Source: Mucilaginibacter lappiensis (GTDB taxonomy: Bacteria > Bacteroidota > Bacteroidia > Sphingobacteriales > Sphingobacteriaceae). From it: a stretch of 64,000 nt of DNA. The first letter of the stretch is position 1, and the number at the start of each line of letters is the position of its first letter. The translations under genes were made by a program, and so were the position numbers. The notes under the pieces were generated by a model. That model was not told the DNA's origin. It did not search any database and was given only the letters and a program-made list of their open reading frames with translations. Shown here one piece after another: positions 26,865-35,701 of the stretch. The stretch is from NCBI RefSeq assembly GCF_900155965.1, contig NZ_FTMG01000006.1:124001-188000 (forward strand), in the 5' to 3' direction.

Positions 26865-27752
26865 TTATTGTGGTAAAACCGCGCTGCTGGTGGGCACCGC
26901 CATATCTACCTTTTTTACTAGGCCCTGCAGCACTTTGCCCGGCCCTACTTCGGTAAATGATGTTGCTCCATCTTCCAGCATTTGCTTTACCGTTTGCGTC
27001 CATCTTACCGGCCCGGTAAGCTGGGCTATTAAATTTTGTTTTATGGATGCCGTATCTGTGTAAGGCTTGGCATCAATATTTTGATATACCGGGCAAATAG
27101 GCTCTTTAATCTCGGTAGCAACAATGGCTGCTTCCAGTTCTACCCTTGCCGATTCCATCAATGGAGAGTGGAAAGCACCACCAACTTTAAGCTTTAATGC
27201 CCTTTTTGCACCGGCTGCAAGTAATTTTTCGCAAGCTTCGTCAATACCTTCTATACTGCCCGAAATTACCAGTTGCCCGGGGCAATTATAATTAGCGGTA
27301 ACCACTACACCGGCTGCCCGTTGGCAAACATCTTCTACCGTAAAATCATCCAGACCTAAAATAGCTGCCATGGTTGATGGCTGCAGTTCGCAGGCTTTTT
27401 GCATAGCATTAGCACGTGCCGCTACTAAACGTAACCCGTCTTCAAATGATAATGCACCTGCGGCTACTAAAGCAGAAAATTCGCCCAGTGAATGGCCGGC
27501 AACCATTTCTGGTTTAAAGTCGTCGCCTAAAACGGCGGCTAAAATAACCGAATGTAAAAATATGGCCGGCTGGGTAACATTGGTTTGCACCAGGTCTTCG
27601 GCAGTGCCGTCAAACATCACATCGGTGATGCGGAAACCCAATATCTCGTTAGCTTTTTCAAATAATTCACGGGCTTTATCTGATTGTTCATACAGATCTT
27701 TACCCATACCTGGAAACTGGGAGCCTTGCCCCGGAAAAACATATGCCTTCAA
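26865..27752 (-). CDS. fabD: Malonyl-CoA:ACP transacylase FabD
   Basis: A 295-residue FabD: FPGQGSQFPGMG near the start, catalytic serine in VAGHSLGEFSAL (about residue 91), and FHSPLM with the catalytic histidine near residue 200. The C-terminal EVGPGKVLQGL motif is typical. It loads malonyl groups on acyl carrier protein for fatty acid elongation. The other genes of the pathway in this window are at 57-60 kb. Confidence 0.96.
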   Translation of the reverse strand: MKAYVFPGQGSQFPGMGKDLYEQSDKARELFEKANEILGFRITDVMFDGTAEDLVQTNVTQPAIFLHSVILAAVLGDDFKPEMVAGHSLGEFSALVAAGALSFEDGLRLVAARANAMQKACELQPSTMAAILGLDDFTVEDVCQRAAGVVVTANYNCPGQLVISGSIEGIDEACEKLLAAGAKRALKLKVGGAFHSPLMESARVELEAAIVATEIKEPICPVYQNIDAKPYTDTASIKQNLIAQLTGPVRWTQTVKQMLEDGATSFTEVGPGKVLQGLVKKVDMAVPTSSAVLPQ

Positions 27753-27899
27753 TTTAGTGTTTAATTAGTTACAGTTTAGATTATTATAGATAAAAACAGC
27801 TTAAACTGAAAGCTTTGTTCAATCAGTAATAAGCTATTTTTTAATTTTTTGTTTTAGATTTTATTGTTGAATTGGTACTAATAAGCCAGGTAATTGCCG

Positions 27900-28544
27900 T
27901 TAGCCTAACTTTGCCGATATCAAATTTAAAAATTCCGTACGGGTTTTCTCTTTCAAAAATTCCCCGGTAAACGCCGATGTGGTGGTTACCGAGTTTTGTT
28001 TTTGTACGCCGCGCATGCTCATGCACAAATGGCGGCATTCAATAACAACCCCTACACCAATAGGATTCAGGGTATCCTGTATACAATCACGAATCTCGTT
28101 AGTTAAACGTTCCTGTACCTGCAGGCGGCGGGCAAAAACGTCAACAATACGTGGTATTTTGCTCAGGCCAACTACATAACCGTTAGGAATGTAAGCAATG
28201 TGCGCTTTACCAAAAAATGGCAGCATATGATGCTCGCACATGGAGTATACTTCAATATCCTTTACAATCACCATCTGGCTGTACTCTTCCTTAAACATGG
28301 CCGAATTCATGATCTCTTTAGCATCAAGATCATATCCATGTGTAAGGTATAGCATGGCCTTCGCCATACGCTCGGGAGTTTTTAATAAACCCTCGCGCTC
28401 GGGGTTTTCGCCAATTTGTTTTAAAACGTCATGGTAATGGCCAGACAGGTTTTGGATCAAAGAAGGGTTATAACGGTCAACTTTGGTATAGCCATCCAAA
28501 TCGTCATCATCATCGCGATGAGGGAGGTGCTCTTTATCTATCAT
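27900..28544 (-). CDS. folE: GTP cyclohydrolase I (FolE)
   Basis: A 214-residue Fol[20 protein letters not shown] gives the zinc ligands, with [14 protein letters not shown] near the C-terminus, and [19 protein letters not shown] as a further signature. It converts GTP to 7,8-dihydroneopterin triphosphate, the entry step for folate and also for pterins such as queuosine precursors. It starts 9 bases after queD on the same strand, which suggests the two are coupled. Confidence 0.96.
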   Translation of the reverse strand: MIDKEHLPHRDDDDDLDGYTKVDRYNPSLIQNLSGHYHDVLKQIGENPEREGLLKTPERMAKAMLYLTHGYDLDAKEIMNSAMFKEEYSQMVIVKDIEVYSMCEHHMLPFFGKAHIAYIPNGYVVGLSKIPRIVDVFARRLQVQERLTNEIRDCIQDTLNPIGVGVVIECRHLCMSMRGVQKQNSVTTTSAFTGEFLKEKTRTEFLNLISAKLG

Positions 28545-28553
28545 CTTATCAAA

Positions 28554-28973
28554 TTATCCGCCAAAGTACTCGGCAGAATTGTTTTCAGTTTCATACAACT
28601 TAACCGAGTGCAAAAACACACCTTCGTAAGCTTCAATAGGTGCTTTAAGCTGGTTAAATATCTCAATACACAATAACTCGGTGGATGCCATTTTGCCTTC
28701 CATAAAAGGTACATCCTTATTGATGTTCTTATGATCGAGCTTTTCAATCACGTAATCGTTAATGATGGTTTTGAGTTCTTTCAGATCTATCAGGTAACCC
28801 GTAGCGTGCGTAACTTCGCCTTTAACGGTTACAAACAGGTTATAGTTATGCCCATGCCAGTTGGGGTTGGCGCATTTGCCAAATACCTCAAAGTTTTTTT
28901 CAGCGCTCCATTCCTCACGGTACATCCGGTGAGCGGCATTAAAATGTTCCTTGCGCGTAATATGTATCATCAT
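28554..28973 (-). CDS. queD: 6-carboxytetrahydropterin synthase (QueD/PTPS family)
   Basis: A 139-residue PTPS-family protein: zinc-binding histidines in HFNAAHRMY and NWHGHNYNLFV, a catalytic glutamate region near the C-terminus, and LDHKNINKDVPFMEGKMAST. It acts on dihydroneopterin triphosphate, the FolE product, which fits its coupling to folE. I chose the start at 28973 (MMIHITRKEHFN); the next ATG at 28970 is equally possible, and an upstream ATG at 29003 gives a hydrophobic extension that relatives lack. In Bacteroidota this protein could serve queuosine or another pterin; queD is used as a family symbol. Confidence 0.85.
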   Translation of the reverse strand: MMIHITRKEHFNAAHRMYREEWSAEKNFEVFGKCANPNWHGHNYNLFVTVKGEVTHATGYLIDLKELKTIINDYVIEKLDHKNINKDVPFMEGKMASTELLCIEIFNQLKAPIEAYEGVFLHSVKLYETENNSAEYFGG

Positions 28974-28987
28974 AATATTTGTGGGTG

Positions 28988-28995
28988 CAAATATA
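28988..28995 (-). promoter_or_regulatory. Possible -7 box for queD-folE
   Basis: TATATTTG on the minus strand, 14 bases before the chosen queD start. A second box, TATTTTTG, lies at 29008-29001. Neither has a TTG at 19 bases, so this is tentative. Confidence 0.35.
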
Positions 28996-29046
28996 CAAAA
29001 CAAAAATAGCTGAGTTGTTTTATCTTAGCGTTCAAAAAAAAGCAAT

Positions 29047-29667
29047 ATGCTGATATTAATTGTAGCAGCCACCTCTTTTGAAGTTGAACCTTTAGTAAAC
29101 AGTTTTGGAAATAAGTTGGATGTACTGATAACCGGCGCCGGCATGGTGCCCACCGCCTTTGCCATGGGTCGCCAGTTTAATATGCACAAATACGACCTGG
29201 TGATTAACCTGGGTATTGCCGGCAGTTTTGACAGCGAAATTACCCCTGGCTACGTAGTGGAGATTACCGAAGATACCTTTGCCGAAACAGGCGCCGAGGA
29301 CGACCAGGAATTTATACCTATTACCACCCTGGGCTTTGGCGAAAATACATTTAAACCAACAACTACCCTGGAGCAGGTTTGCAGCAGCCTTTACCTGACC
29401 AAAGCAAAAGCCATTACGGTCAATACCGTTCACGGCAACGAAGAATCTATCCAAAAAATACAACGGAGATTAAACCCGCAGATAGAGACGATGGAAGGTG
29501 CCGCCTTTTTTTATGCCTGCCGCCAGTTTAACACGCCTTGCCTGCAGATCAGATCAGTGTCAAATTATGTAGAAAAACGTAACCGCGACAACTGGGACAT
29601 ACAGCTTGCCATTAAAAATCTGAATAACTTTGCCATTGAACTGGTTAACCGGATCGTTAATAATTAA
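29047..29667 (+). CDS. mqnB: Futalosine hydrolase (MqnB)
   Basis: A 206-residue nucleosidase of the PNP/UDP family: LIVAATSFEVEPL at the start, ITGAGMVPTAFAMG, NLGIAGSFD and an ETMEGAAFFYACRQFN motif with the catalytic aspartate/glutamate region. It cleaves futalosine to dehypoxanthine futalosine in the futalosine route to menaquinone. The mqnD gene follows after 99 bases on the same strand, supporting this assignment. Divergent from queD. Confidence 0.92.
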   Translation: MLILIVAATSFEVEPLVNSFGNKLDVLITGAGMVPTAFAMGRQFNMHKYDLVINLGIAGSFDSEITPGYVVEITEDTFAETGAEDDQEFIPITTLGFGENTFKPTTTLEQVCSSLYLTKAKAITVNTVHGNEESIQKIQRRLNPQIETMEGAAFFYACRQFNTPCLQIRSVSNYVEKRNRDNWDIQLAIKNLNNFAIELVNRIVNN

Positions 29668-29672
29668 ATTGA

Positions 29673-29749
29673 GGTGCGAGAAGTGAGTGTGAGTGACAGA
29701 CTGATCCGATAAACTTATGGTCTCCCTCCTCGCACTCACTCTTCGCACC
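29673..29749. repeat. Inverted repeat in the mqnB-mqnD spacer
   Basis: GGTGCGAGAAGTGAGTGTGAG (29673-29693) pairs with 29729-29749 in 18 of 21 positions. The loop is 35 bases. It fills most of the 99-base spacer and could modulate transcript levels of the downstream mqnD gene. Confidence 0.65.
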
Positions 29750-29766
29750 CGCAACACGCACTTACC

Positions 29767-30645
29767 ATGAAACTAACACTCGGCTTTTCGCCCTGCCCTA
29801 ACGATACTTTTATTTTCGACGCGCTGATACATCATAAAATTGATACCGAAGGATTAGACTTCGAGGTTTTTTATGACGATGTGGAAACCCTGAACCAGAA
29901 AGCTTTTCGCGGCGAACTGGATGTAACCAAACTGAGCTATCATGCCTTTGCCTACGTAGCCGATAAATATGTTCTGCTCGATTCAGGCAGTGCCCTTGGC
30001 TACGGTGTAGGACCACTCTTGATTTCGGATGTCAAAATTTCGATTTCGGATTTAAAAGAGGGACAAATCCAAGATTCAAAATCCGAAATCCGAAATCCCT
30101 TAATCGGCATTCCCGGTAAATACACCACCGCTAACTTTTTGTTAGGCTATGCATTCCCTAATGCTACTAACAGGGTTGAGCTGGTGTTTTCGGATATTGA
30201 AAATGCGGTTCTGGAAGGCCGTGTTGACGTGGGGCTCATCATCCATGAAAACCGCTTTACTTACCAGGAAAAAGGTTTAAAAAAGATCCTTGACCTGGGC
30301 GATTACTGGGAAAAACAAACCGGCTGCGCCATACCCCTTGGCGGCATTGTAGCTAATCGCAATTTACCTGTTGATGTTCAGCATAAACTGAACCGGGTAC
30401 TGCGTAAATCGGTAGAGTTTGCCTTTGCCAATCCAAAATCCGGTCTGGAGTTTATCCGCTCGCATGCCCAGGAAATGAGCGAAGAAGTGATGTACAAACA
30501 CATCGAACTCTACGTAAACAAATATTCTATTGACTTGGGCGAAGAAGGCCGCAAAGCCATCAACCTGCTTTTTGATACGGCGCTGGCCAATCAAACCATT
30601 CCGGCTATAAAGGAAGAGTTATTTTTAACTTCTCTTGCGCATTAA
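29767..30645 (+). CDS. mqnD: 1,4-dihydroxy-6-naphthoate synthase (MqnD)
   Basis: A 292-residue MqnD: LGFSPCPNDTFIFDALIHHK at the N-terminus, DVTKLSYHAFAYV and PGKYTTANFLLGY are hallmarks. It converts cyclic dehypoxanthinyl futalosine to 1,4-dihydroxy-6-naphthoate, the last early step of futalosine-type menaquinone synthesis. Residues about 85-111 (LISDVKISISDLKEGQIQDS) are encoded by a palindromic DNA element, so this segment is probably an insertion in the normal protein. The reading frame stays open across it. The rest of the protein is normal. Confidence 0.92.
   Translation: MKLTLGFSPCPNDTFIFDALIHHKIDTEGLDFEVFYDDVETLNQKAFRGELDVTKLSYHAFAYVADKYVLLDSGSALGYGVGPLLISDVKISISDLKEGQIQDSKSEIRNPLIGIPGKYTTANFLLGYAFPNATNRVELVFSDIENAVLEGRVDVGLIIHENRFTYQEKGLKKILDLGDYWEKQTGCAIPLGGIVANRNLPVDVQHKLNRVLRKSVEFAFANPKSGLEFIRSHAQEMSEEVMYKHIELYVNKYSIDLGEEGRKAINLLFDTALANQTIPAIKEELFLTSLAH
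30021..30097. repeat. Palindromic element inside mqnD
   Basis: Two 33-base arms (30021-30053 and 30065-30097) match as an imperfect inverted repeat in 25 of 33 positions, around an 11-base loop. Units GATTTCGGAT recur in both arms. It lies in frame within mqnD at residues 85-111, a loop-like place just before the conserved GIPGKYTTANF. Confidence 0.75.
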
Positions 30646-30670
30646 AGGGTATTAACTACTCATTCTCCAC

Positions 30671-30761
30671 TTGTCATCCTGAGGCACGAAGGATCTTCTT
30701 CGAGAGTCCAGCAAACTACATGCTTGATAAAGAAGATTCTTCGCTGCGCTCAGAATGACAA
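30671..30761. repeat. Palindromic repeat after mqnD
   Basis: TTGTCATCCTGAGGCACGAA (from 30671) is mirrored by a right arm ending GCGCTCAGAATGACAA (to 30761); the arms match at most positions with small gaps. The TGTCAT-CTGAG-CGAAG pattern is the same kind as hairpin 1 at 20.26 kb. It probably sits at the mqnD transcript end. Confidence 0.7.
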
Positions 30762-30804
30762 ACTTTTCTAATCTTTCATTCCTAAAACTTTTTTCAAATA
30801 AAGC

Positions 30805-30852
30805 TTGCGTAAGCAAATACTTACATATATATTTGAGTAAGCAAACGCTTAC
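30805..30852 (+). promoter_or_regulatory. arsR promoter with two overlapping operator dyads
   Basis: TTG (30805-30807), 20 bases, TATATTTG (30828-30835) form a Bacteroidota promoter. Two 16-base dyads flank the -7 box: GTAAGCAAATACTTAC (30809-30824) and GTAAGCAAACGCTTAC (30837-30852), 28 bases apart start to start. This suits a dimeric ArsR-type repressor that blocks its own promoter. The second dyad ends five bases before the arsR start codon. Confidence 0.75.
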
Positions 30853-30857
30853 GCATT

Positions 30858-31202
30858 ATGACAAGTACCAGAAGAGATGTATTCCAGGCTATAGCCGACC
30901 CTACCCGCAGGCAGATCATTAACCTGATCGCCCAGCAGCCCCTGAACCTCAATGCCATTGCCGACAATTTTGAAGTAAGCAGGCCGGCCATATCGCAGCA
31001 TATCAAAATATTGATAGAGTGTGGTTTAATAGATGTTAAAAAAAATGGACGGGAACGGTATTGCGAAGTGAGGCTTGAGCCATTGAACGAGGTGGCCCAA
31101 TGGATTGAGCCATACCGCAAAAGCTGGGAAGAACGCTTTACTAAAATGGATGATTTGCTGGCGCGTTTGCAAAAGGAAAACACATCAAATGATAAAAAAT
31201 AA
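30858..31202 (+). CDS. ArsR/SmtB family transcriptional repressor
   Basis: A 114-residue winged-helix regulator: [20 protein letters not shown], then a recognition helix [18 protein letters not shown] and a wing [12 protein letters not shown]. No metal-binding cysteines are visible in the usual ArsR positions. This subgroup commonly precedes an SRPBCC (AHSA1) gene as it does here, 26 bases away. It probably represses its own operon through the two dyads upstream. The ligand is unknown. Confidence 0.92.
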   Translation: MTSTRRDVFQAIADPTRRQIINLIAQQPLNLNAIADNFEVSRPAISQHIKILIECGLIDVKKNGRERYCEVRLEPLNEVAQWIEPYRKSWEERFTKMDDLLARLQKENTSNDKK

Positions 31203-31228
31203 ACAGACACCAATTAAAAATCAAGAAA

Positions 31229-31723
31229 ATGGAAAAGAATAAAACAACCATCACCGCCGTACCCGGCAAACAGGAAATTTTCATCACCCGCGAATTTGAT
31301 GCTCCCCGTGAGCTTGTTTTTAAAGCATATACCGATCCGGAATTGGTGATACAATGGCTGGGAGGTCAGTGCGACCTGACCATGAGGATTGAAAAATTTG
31401 AAGCACGAGCTGGTGGCTCCTATCGCTACATTCATACCGACCCAGCCGGAAATGAATATGGTTTTCATGGAGTTTGCCATGAAAGCACAGCCCCCGAACG
31501 CATCATCCAAACGTTTGAATTTGAAGGATTACCGGAAGCAGGTCATGTAGCATTGGAAACTTTAAAATTTGAAGCATTACCCAATAACCGGACAAGGATA
31601 GTTGCCCAGTCAGTATTTCAATCAGTTGCTGATCGCGACGGCATGCTGCAATCAGGCATGGAACAAGGCGTTCTTGACTCGCACGCCCGCCTGGAAGAAC
31701 TCCTGGCAAGTGTTACCGCATGA
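31229..31723 (+). CDS. SRPBCC (AHSA1-like) protein
   Basis: A 164-residue START-like domain protein: [39 protein letters not shown] and [16 protein letters not shown] are characteristic of the AHSA1 subgroup. These bind a hydrophobic ligand in a helix-grip cavity; the ligand is unknown. It is transcribed with the ArsR repressor, a common pairing that suggests a ligand-controlled module. Confidence 0.92.
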   Translation: MEKNKTTITAVPGKQEIFITREFDAPRELVFKAYTDPELVIQWLGGQCDLTMRIEKFEARAGGSYRYIHTDPAGNEYGFHGVCHESTAPERIIQTFEFEGLPEAGHVALETLKFEALPNNRTRIVAQSVFQSVADRDGMLQSGMEQGVLDSHARLEELLASVTA

Positions 31724-31747
31724 TATAAAGATGCATTGCAACCACCA

Positions 31748-31831
31748 CGTCATTGAGGAGGAACGACGTGGCAATCCCCGATGTGCAGAGTCACTCTGTA
31801 TTTTAGGGATTGCCACGCTATCGCAATGACG
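31748..31831. repeat. Palindromic repeat after the SRPBCC gene
   Basis: Left arm CGTCATTGAGGAGGAACGAC... (31748-31779), right arm ending AGCGTAATGACG-like TATCGCAATGACG (31805-31831); both contain GGCAATCCC/GGGATTGCC. The two arms pair with a few mismatches. It matches the widespread 'CGTCATTGCGAGGAGG' palindromes of Bacteroidota. Confidence 0.7.
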
Positions 31832-31990
31832 CATTTTTTACTATTTACACACCTCCCCTTCCTCCTAATTTGTAATCACCCCGTAACAAAGTTTTAATAA
31901 CGTCCATCTGTTAAATAAAGTTAAATTACTCTTTATGATTGCTTTATAATCAAAACAATGGTATGTTGCCGTGATTAATCAAGCAATATC

Positions 31991-32884
31991 ATGAAGTCAT
32001 TGTTCTACCTGTTAACGGGCATCTTTTGGTCATTAACATTCACCTCCTGCAACAATCCATCTAAAAATTCTGGATCAAATGCTATTGATAAAACTGCCAT
32101 TTATGATAACGGCGTCAATATAGCTTATACCGACTCCGGTAAAAATGATACTACTTTACTTTTTGTGCATGGCTGGTGCATCAACAAATCATATTGGACA
32201 AATCAGACCGCTTATTTCGGCAAAAAATATCGCGTGGTGGCTATTGATCTGCCCGGTTTTGGCAAGTCGGGTAAAAACCGGAAAGATTGGAGCCCTATGG
32301 CATTCAGCAGGGATGTCGATTCGGTGATTAAACAATTAGACCTGAAAAAGGTGATCCTGATAGGTCATTCCATGTCGGGTGATGTCGCTTTACAGGCTGC
32401 AGTTGATAATCCTAAACAGGTAATTGGCCTGGTTGTGGTGGATATTTTCAGGAATGTAGGCAAAGTATACGTCCAGAGCAAGCAGGATAAAATCCAATAC
32501 GCTAAGGATATCGATTCGTTAAAGCGGTACTTTAAAAAAGTAACCTTTGATTATTTTAACCAGGAGTTGTTTTATAAAACTACATCGGCAGCGGTAAAAA
32601 AGAGAGTATTACATGATGTTGCTACCGGCGATACAAGTATAGCCGCAGCTTGCATGGAACAAATGGGCGATTTTAACGAAATAGAAAAACTTAAAGCTGC
32701 TAAAACTAAACTATATCTTATTAACAGCGACATAAAACCAACCGACACTACGCATCTGGCAGCCAATAAAATCCCCTTCAAGCTACTGTATATCCACGCT
32801 ACCGGGCATTTCCCGATGATCGAAAAGCCACAGGAGTTTAATACCCTTTTAGATAAAGCAATTGCGGATATAAAAACCCGCTAA
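31991..32884 (+). CDS. Alpha/beta hydrolase lipoprotein
   Basis: A 297-residue hydrolase with a lipoprotein signal peptide (LTFTSCNN). The fold landmarks are VHGWCINKSYW (oxyanion region), the nucleophile elbow LIGHSMSGDVAL with Ser, and HATGHFPMIEKP with the catalytic His; the acid lies near INSDIKPTD. The substrate is unknown, probably an ester or lactone in the periplasm. Single gene, ahead of a secreted aspartic protease on the same strand. Confidence 0.85.
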   Translation: MKSLFYLLTGIFWSLTFTSCNNPSKNSGSNAIDKTAIYDNGVNIAYTDSGKNDTTLLFVHGWCINKSYWTNQTAYFGKKYRVVAIDLPGFGKSGKNRKDWSPMAFSRDVDSVIKQLDLKKVILIGHSMSGDVALQAAVDNPKQVIGLVVVDIFRNVGKVYVQSKQDKIQYAKDIDSLKRYFKKVTFDYFNQELFYKTTSAAVKKRVLHDVATGDTSIAAACMEQMGDFNEIEKLKAAKTKLYLINSDIKPTDTTHLAANKIPFKLLYIHATGHFPMIEKPQEFNTLLDKAIADIKTR

Positions 32885-32977
32885 CTTTCAATCGCAGAAT
32901 TTTTAATTGACTCATTGCTGCCACCAGATCAGAATAATGTATCTTGTAGATGGATCGGAAAAATCAATTAAAAACAC

Positions 32978-34165
32978 ATGAAATATCTTCTTTTCTTCAC
33001 CATTTGCTTATGGATTGAGGCGGGGTTTGCGCAATCAAAACTGCCGGTCATCAAAGCTACCTCAAAAGGTGTATCCATTAATGATGGGGGCTATTTAGAT
33101 AAAAATTCCTGGACACTTTCGCCAAAGATCAGACCGGATGTTTTTACCGCCGAAAGATCCAGAAAAGCCAAGTGGGTGACCTTTTATACCGATATCGACT
33201 CCATCAGGGTAAAAGTAAAACCGGGAACCAGGTTTAATTTTGTGGTATTGCTAAACGGCAAAGACTCCTGCTACACACAAATTGCAAGCGCAATACCACC
33301 CGAAAATAAATCGCAAAATAATATTGCCACACATGATACTATCCCGTTTACTTTAACCGCTTATGATGCCATCTGTGTAAAAACTGTTATTAATAATACC
33401 GATACTTTAAATCTTGATTTTGATACCGGCTCCTGGGATTTTAGGTTAACCCGGGACGCTATCCTCAAAAAAACAAAACTACTCGCCAACCAGCCCGATG
33501 CTTTAGCCGGTAAAGCCAAACCCAATTACAATAACTTAAATAAGGTGTTTAAGTTACAAATGGGGAAATCCGTTTGGACCAATCCCGAAATAGTGGCTAC
33601 AGGATTAACTGCGTACGAAATGGACGGACGTTTTGGCTGGAATTTGTTTGAGAGCAAAACTTTAGAGATCAACTACGATCAGAGTTTGCTGATCATACAC
33701 TCCAAACCTCTAAAAATCCCCAAAGGCTATGTACGGTCGAAGCTGGAGATCATCCGTTCCTTTGTTATCGCCAAAGGGAGTTTTGAAATAGAGCATAAAA
33801 AATATAGCGGCAGCTTTTTATTCGACACCGGTTCGGAACAGGCCGTAGTTGTAGATAGCACTTGGGTAAGTCAGCAAAATTTCCCCAGGAATTTAAAGCT
33901 GCTTAAATCATCCGTACTTCATGACCCCAGAGGAGTAGGATACGAAACTAAAATAGTGCTTGTCCCTGCGTTAAAGATCAATGGTTTTGAACTGACCAAT
34001 ATCCCAACCCTTATTTTAGGCAGTAAAAACCCGGTGGGCTTTATGATCAACTATTTAGGCGACGATGTTTTGAAGCGATTTAATATGATACTGGATTTCA
34101 AAAATGATTACCTGTACCTGAAAACCAATAAATTAACTAATTTAAAATACCGGGAAAGCTCCTGA
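32978..34165 (+). CDS. Secreted aspartic protease with two DTG motifs
   Basis: A 395-residue protein with a signal peptide (LFFTICLWIEAGFAQ). It contains two DTG motifs of the retropepsin/pepsin type: NLDFDTGSWDFRL (about residue 148) and FLFDTGSEQAVVVDS (about residue 285), each followed by a hydrophobic glycine strand (for example MILDFKNDYLYLKTN). The two lobes within one chain recall pepsin-like bilobed enzymes. Most bacterial relatives carry one or two DTG sites with weak flap regions. Activity is inferred, not shown. A terminator follows. Confidence 0.78.
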   Translation: MKYLLFFTICLWIEAGFAQSKLPVIKATSKGVSINDGGYLDKNSWTLSPKIRPDVFTAERSRKAKWVTFYTDIDSIRVKVKPGTRFNFVVLLNGKDSCYTQIASAIPPENKSQNNIATHDTIPFTLTAYDAICVKTVINNTDTLNLDFDTGSWDFRLTRDAILKKTKLLANQPDALAGKAKPNYNNLNKVFKLQMGKSVWTNPEIVATGLTAYEMDGRFGWNLFESKTLEINYDQSLLIIHSKPLKIPKGYVRSKLEIIRSFVIAKGSFEIEHKKYSGSFLFDTGSEQAVVVDSTWVSQQNFPRNLKLLKSSVLHDPRGVGYETKIVLVPALKINGFELTNIPTLILGSKNPVGFMINYLGDDVLKRFNMILDFKNDYLYLKTNKLTNLKYRESS

Positions 34166-34172
34166 CAAAAAC

Positions 34173-34205
34173 AAAAAAGCATCTCTTGCTTCGAGATGCT
34201 TTTTT
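34173..34205. terminator. Bidirectional terminator (protease / hflX)
   Basis: AAAAAAGCATCTC (34173-34185) and GAGATGCTTTTTT (34193-34205) form a 13-pair stem around a 7-base loop, with U/A runs at both ends, between convergent genes. Confidence 0.88.
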
Positions 34206-34248
34206 ATTATGCTAGTCAAAAGTTCCCTCTTCAGGGGGGCTAGGGGGC

Positions 34249-35433
34249 TCAATACAACAACTGATCATACGGGTACCTTTCGGTATGTATGGCCTTTACC
34301 TCGTTATAAAGCAAATCCCTGAACTCATCTACATTTTCCTTTTTAGTAGCTGATATAAATATCGCCGGGCTGTTATTCTTCGCCATCCAGCTATGTTTAA
34401 AATCATCCAGTGTAAGCGGCTCGGCCTGAGGCTCCAACTGGTGCTCTTCGGGCTTAAAAGCATCTATTTTATTAAACACTGTGATCATCTTTTTATCAAT
34501 AGCGCCAATGTCTTTCAGGGTTTCGTTTACCGTACGTATCTGATCTTCAAAATTGGGATGCGATACATCCACCACATGTACCAGGATGTCGGCTTCACGT
34601 ACCTCATCCAGGGTCGATTTAAAACACTCCACCAAATGGTGAGGCAGTTTGCGGATAAATCCAACCGTATCCGACAGCAGGAAAGGCACATTCTCAATCA
34701 CCACTTTCCTCACGGTAGTATCCAGGGTAGCAAACAACTTGTTCTCGGCAAACACATCAGATTTGGATATCATATTCATGATGGTCGATTTACCCACGTT
34801 GGTGTAGCCCACCAAAGCGGCACGCACCATCTGGTTACGGTTTTTGCGCTGGGTTTCGTTCTGCTTATCAATCTGTTTCAGTTTTTCTTTCAGCAATGAT
34901 ATTTTATCCAGGATCAAACGTCTGTCAGTTTCAATTTGCGATTCACCCGGGCCACGCATACCAATACCACCCTTCTGGCGCTCCAGGTGGGTCCATAAAC
35001 GGGTAAGCCGTGGTAGTAAATATTGCAGCTGGGCCAACTCCACCTGGGTTTTAGCCTGTGCGGTTTGTGCCCGGTTGGCAAAAATGTCCAGTATCAGGTT
35101 ATTACGATCAAGTATTTTCACCTGCAGTTCCCGCTCAATATTGCGCAGTTGCGATGGCGATAGCTCGTCATCAAAAACCACCATATCAATCTCTTCTTCT
35201 ATTACAAAGGCTTTAATATCTTCCAGCTTACCAGAGCCTACAAAAGTTGCCCTGTCTGGCCGTTGCAGTTTTTGGGTAAAACTTGTTATTGTTTCGCCAC
35301 CGGCAGTGGCCACCAAAAATTCCAGTTCCTCTAAATACTCCTTCTCCTGCTCATCGGTTACGTGCGGTGTCATTACACCAACCAAAACAGCTTTTTCCTG
35401 CTTCACAGCAGTATCATAAAATTTTTGTTTCAT
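34249..35433 (-). CDS. hflX: GTPase HflX
   Basis: A 394-residue HflX: an N-terminal HflX-specific domain (VGVMTPHVTDEQEKEYLEEL, GSGKLEDIKAFV), a coiled linker, and the G domain with G1 GYTNVGKST, G2 around TVRKV, G3 DTVGFIRKL and G4 NKID. The C-terminus has SATKKENVDEFR. It binds stalled 70S ribosomes and can split them. Family ends with a short tail as expected. Confidence 0.96.
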   Translation of the reverse strand: MKQKFYDTAVKQEKAVLVGVMTPHVTDEQEKEYLEELEFLVATAGGETITSFTQKLQRPDRATFVGSGKLEDIKAFVIEEEIDMVVFDDELSPSQLRNIERELQVKILDRNNLILDIFANRAQTAQAKTQVELAQLQYLLPRLTRLWTHLERQKGGIGMRGPGESQIETDRRLILDKISLLKEKLKQIDKQNETQRKNRNQMVRAALVGYTNVGKSTIMNMISKSDVFAENKLFATLDTTVRKVVIENVPFLLSDTVGFIRKLPHHLVECFKSTLDEVREADILVHVVDVSHPNFEDQIRTVNETLKDIGAIDKKMITVFNKIDAFKPEEHQLEPQAEPLTLDDFKHSWMAKNNSPAIFISATKKENVDEFRDLLYNEVKAIHTERYPYDQLLY

Positions 35434-35701
35434 TAATTACAGTATATCAATCCAAATGCCATTTCAGCAAATGGCACATATTTAAGCACAACCCTTATTT
35501 TGCTGATGCCAAAATTACAGTAAAGCAATATATAAATTATATTCCTATTTATTATACGGAGTCACTTCAGCAATAATTACAAAGTCGGGAACGGAATAAA
35601 AATGAAAGAGCTACAATCAATTGAATAAATTGTTTTATTTTTTAAAAATTCTTATATTACTTTCGTATTCAATTGTAATTAGAGAGATTAAACCTTATCA
35701 C

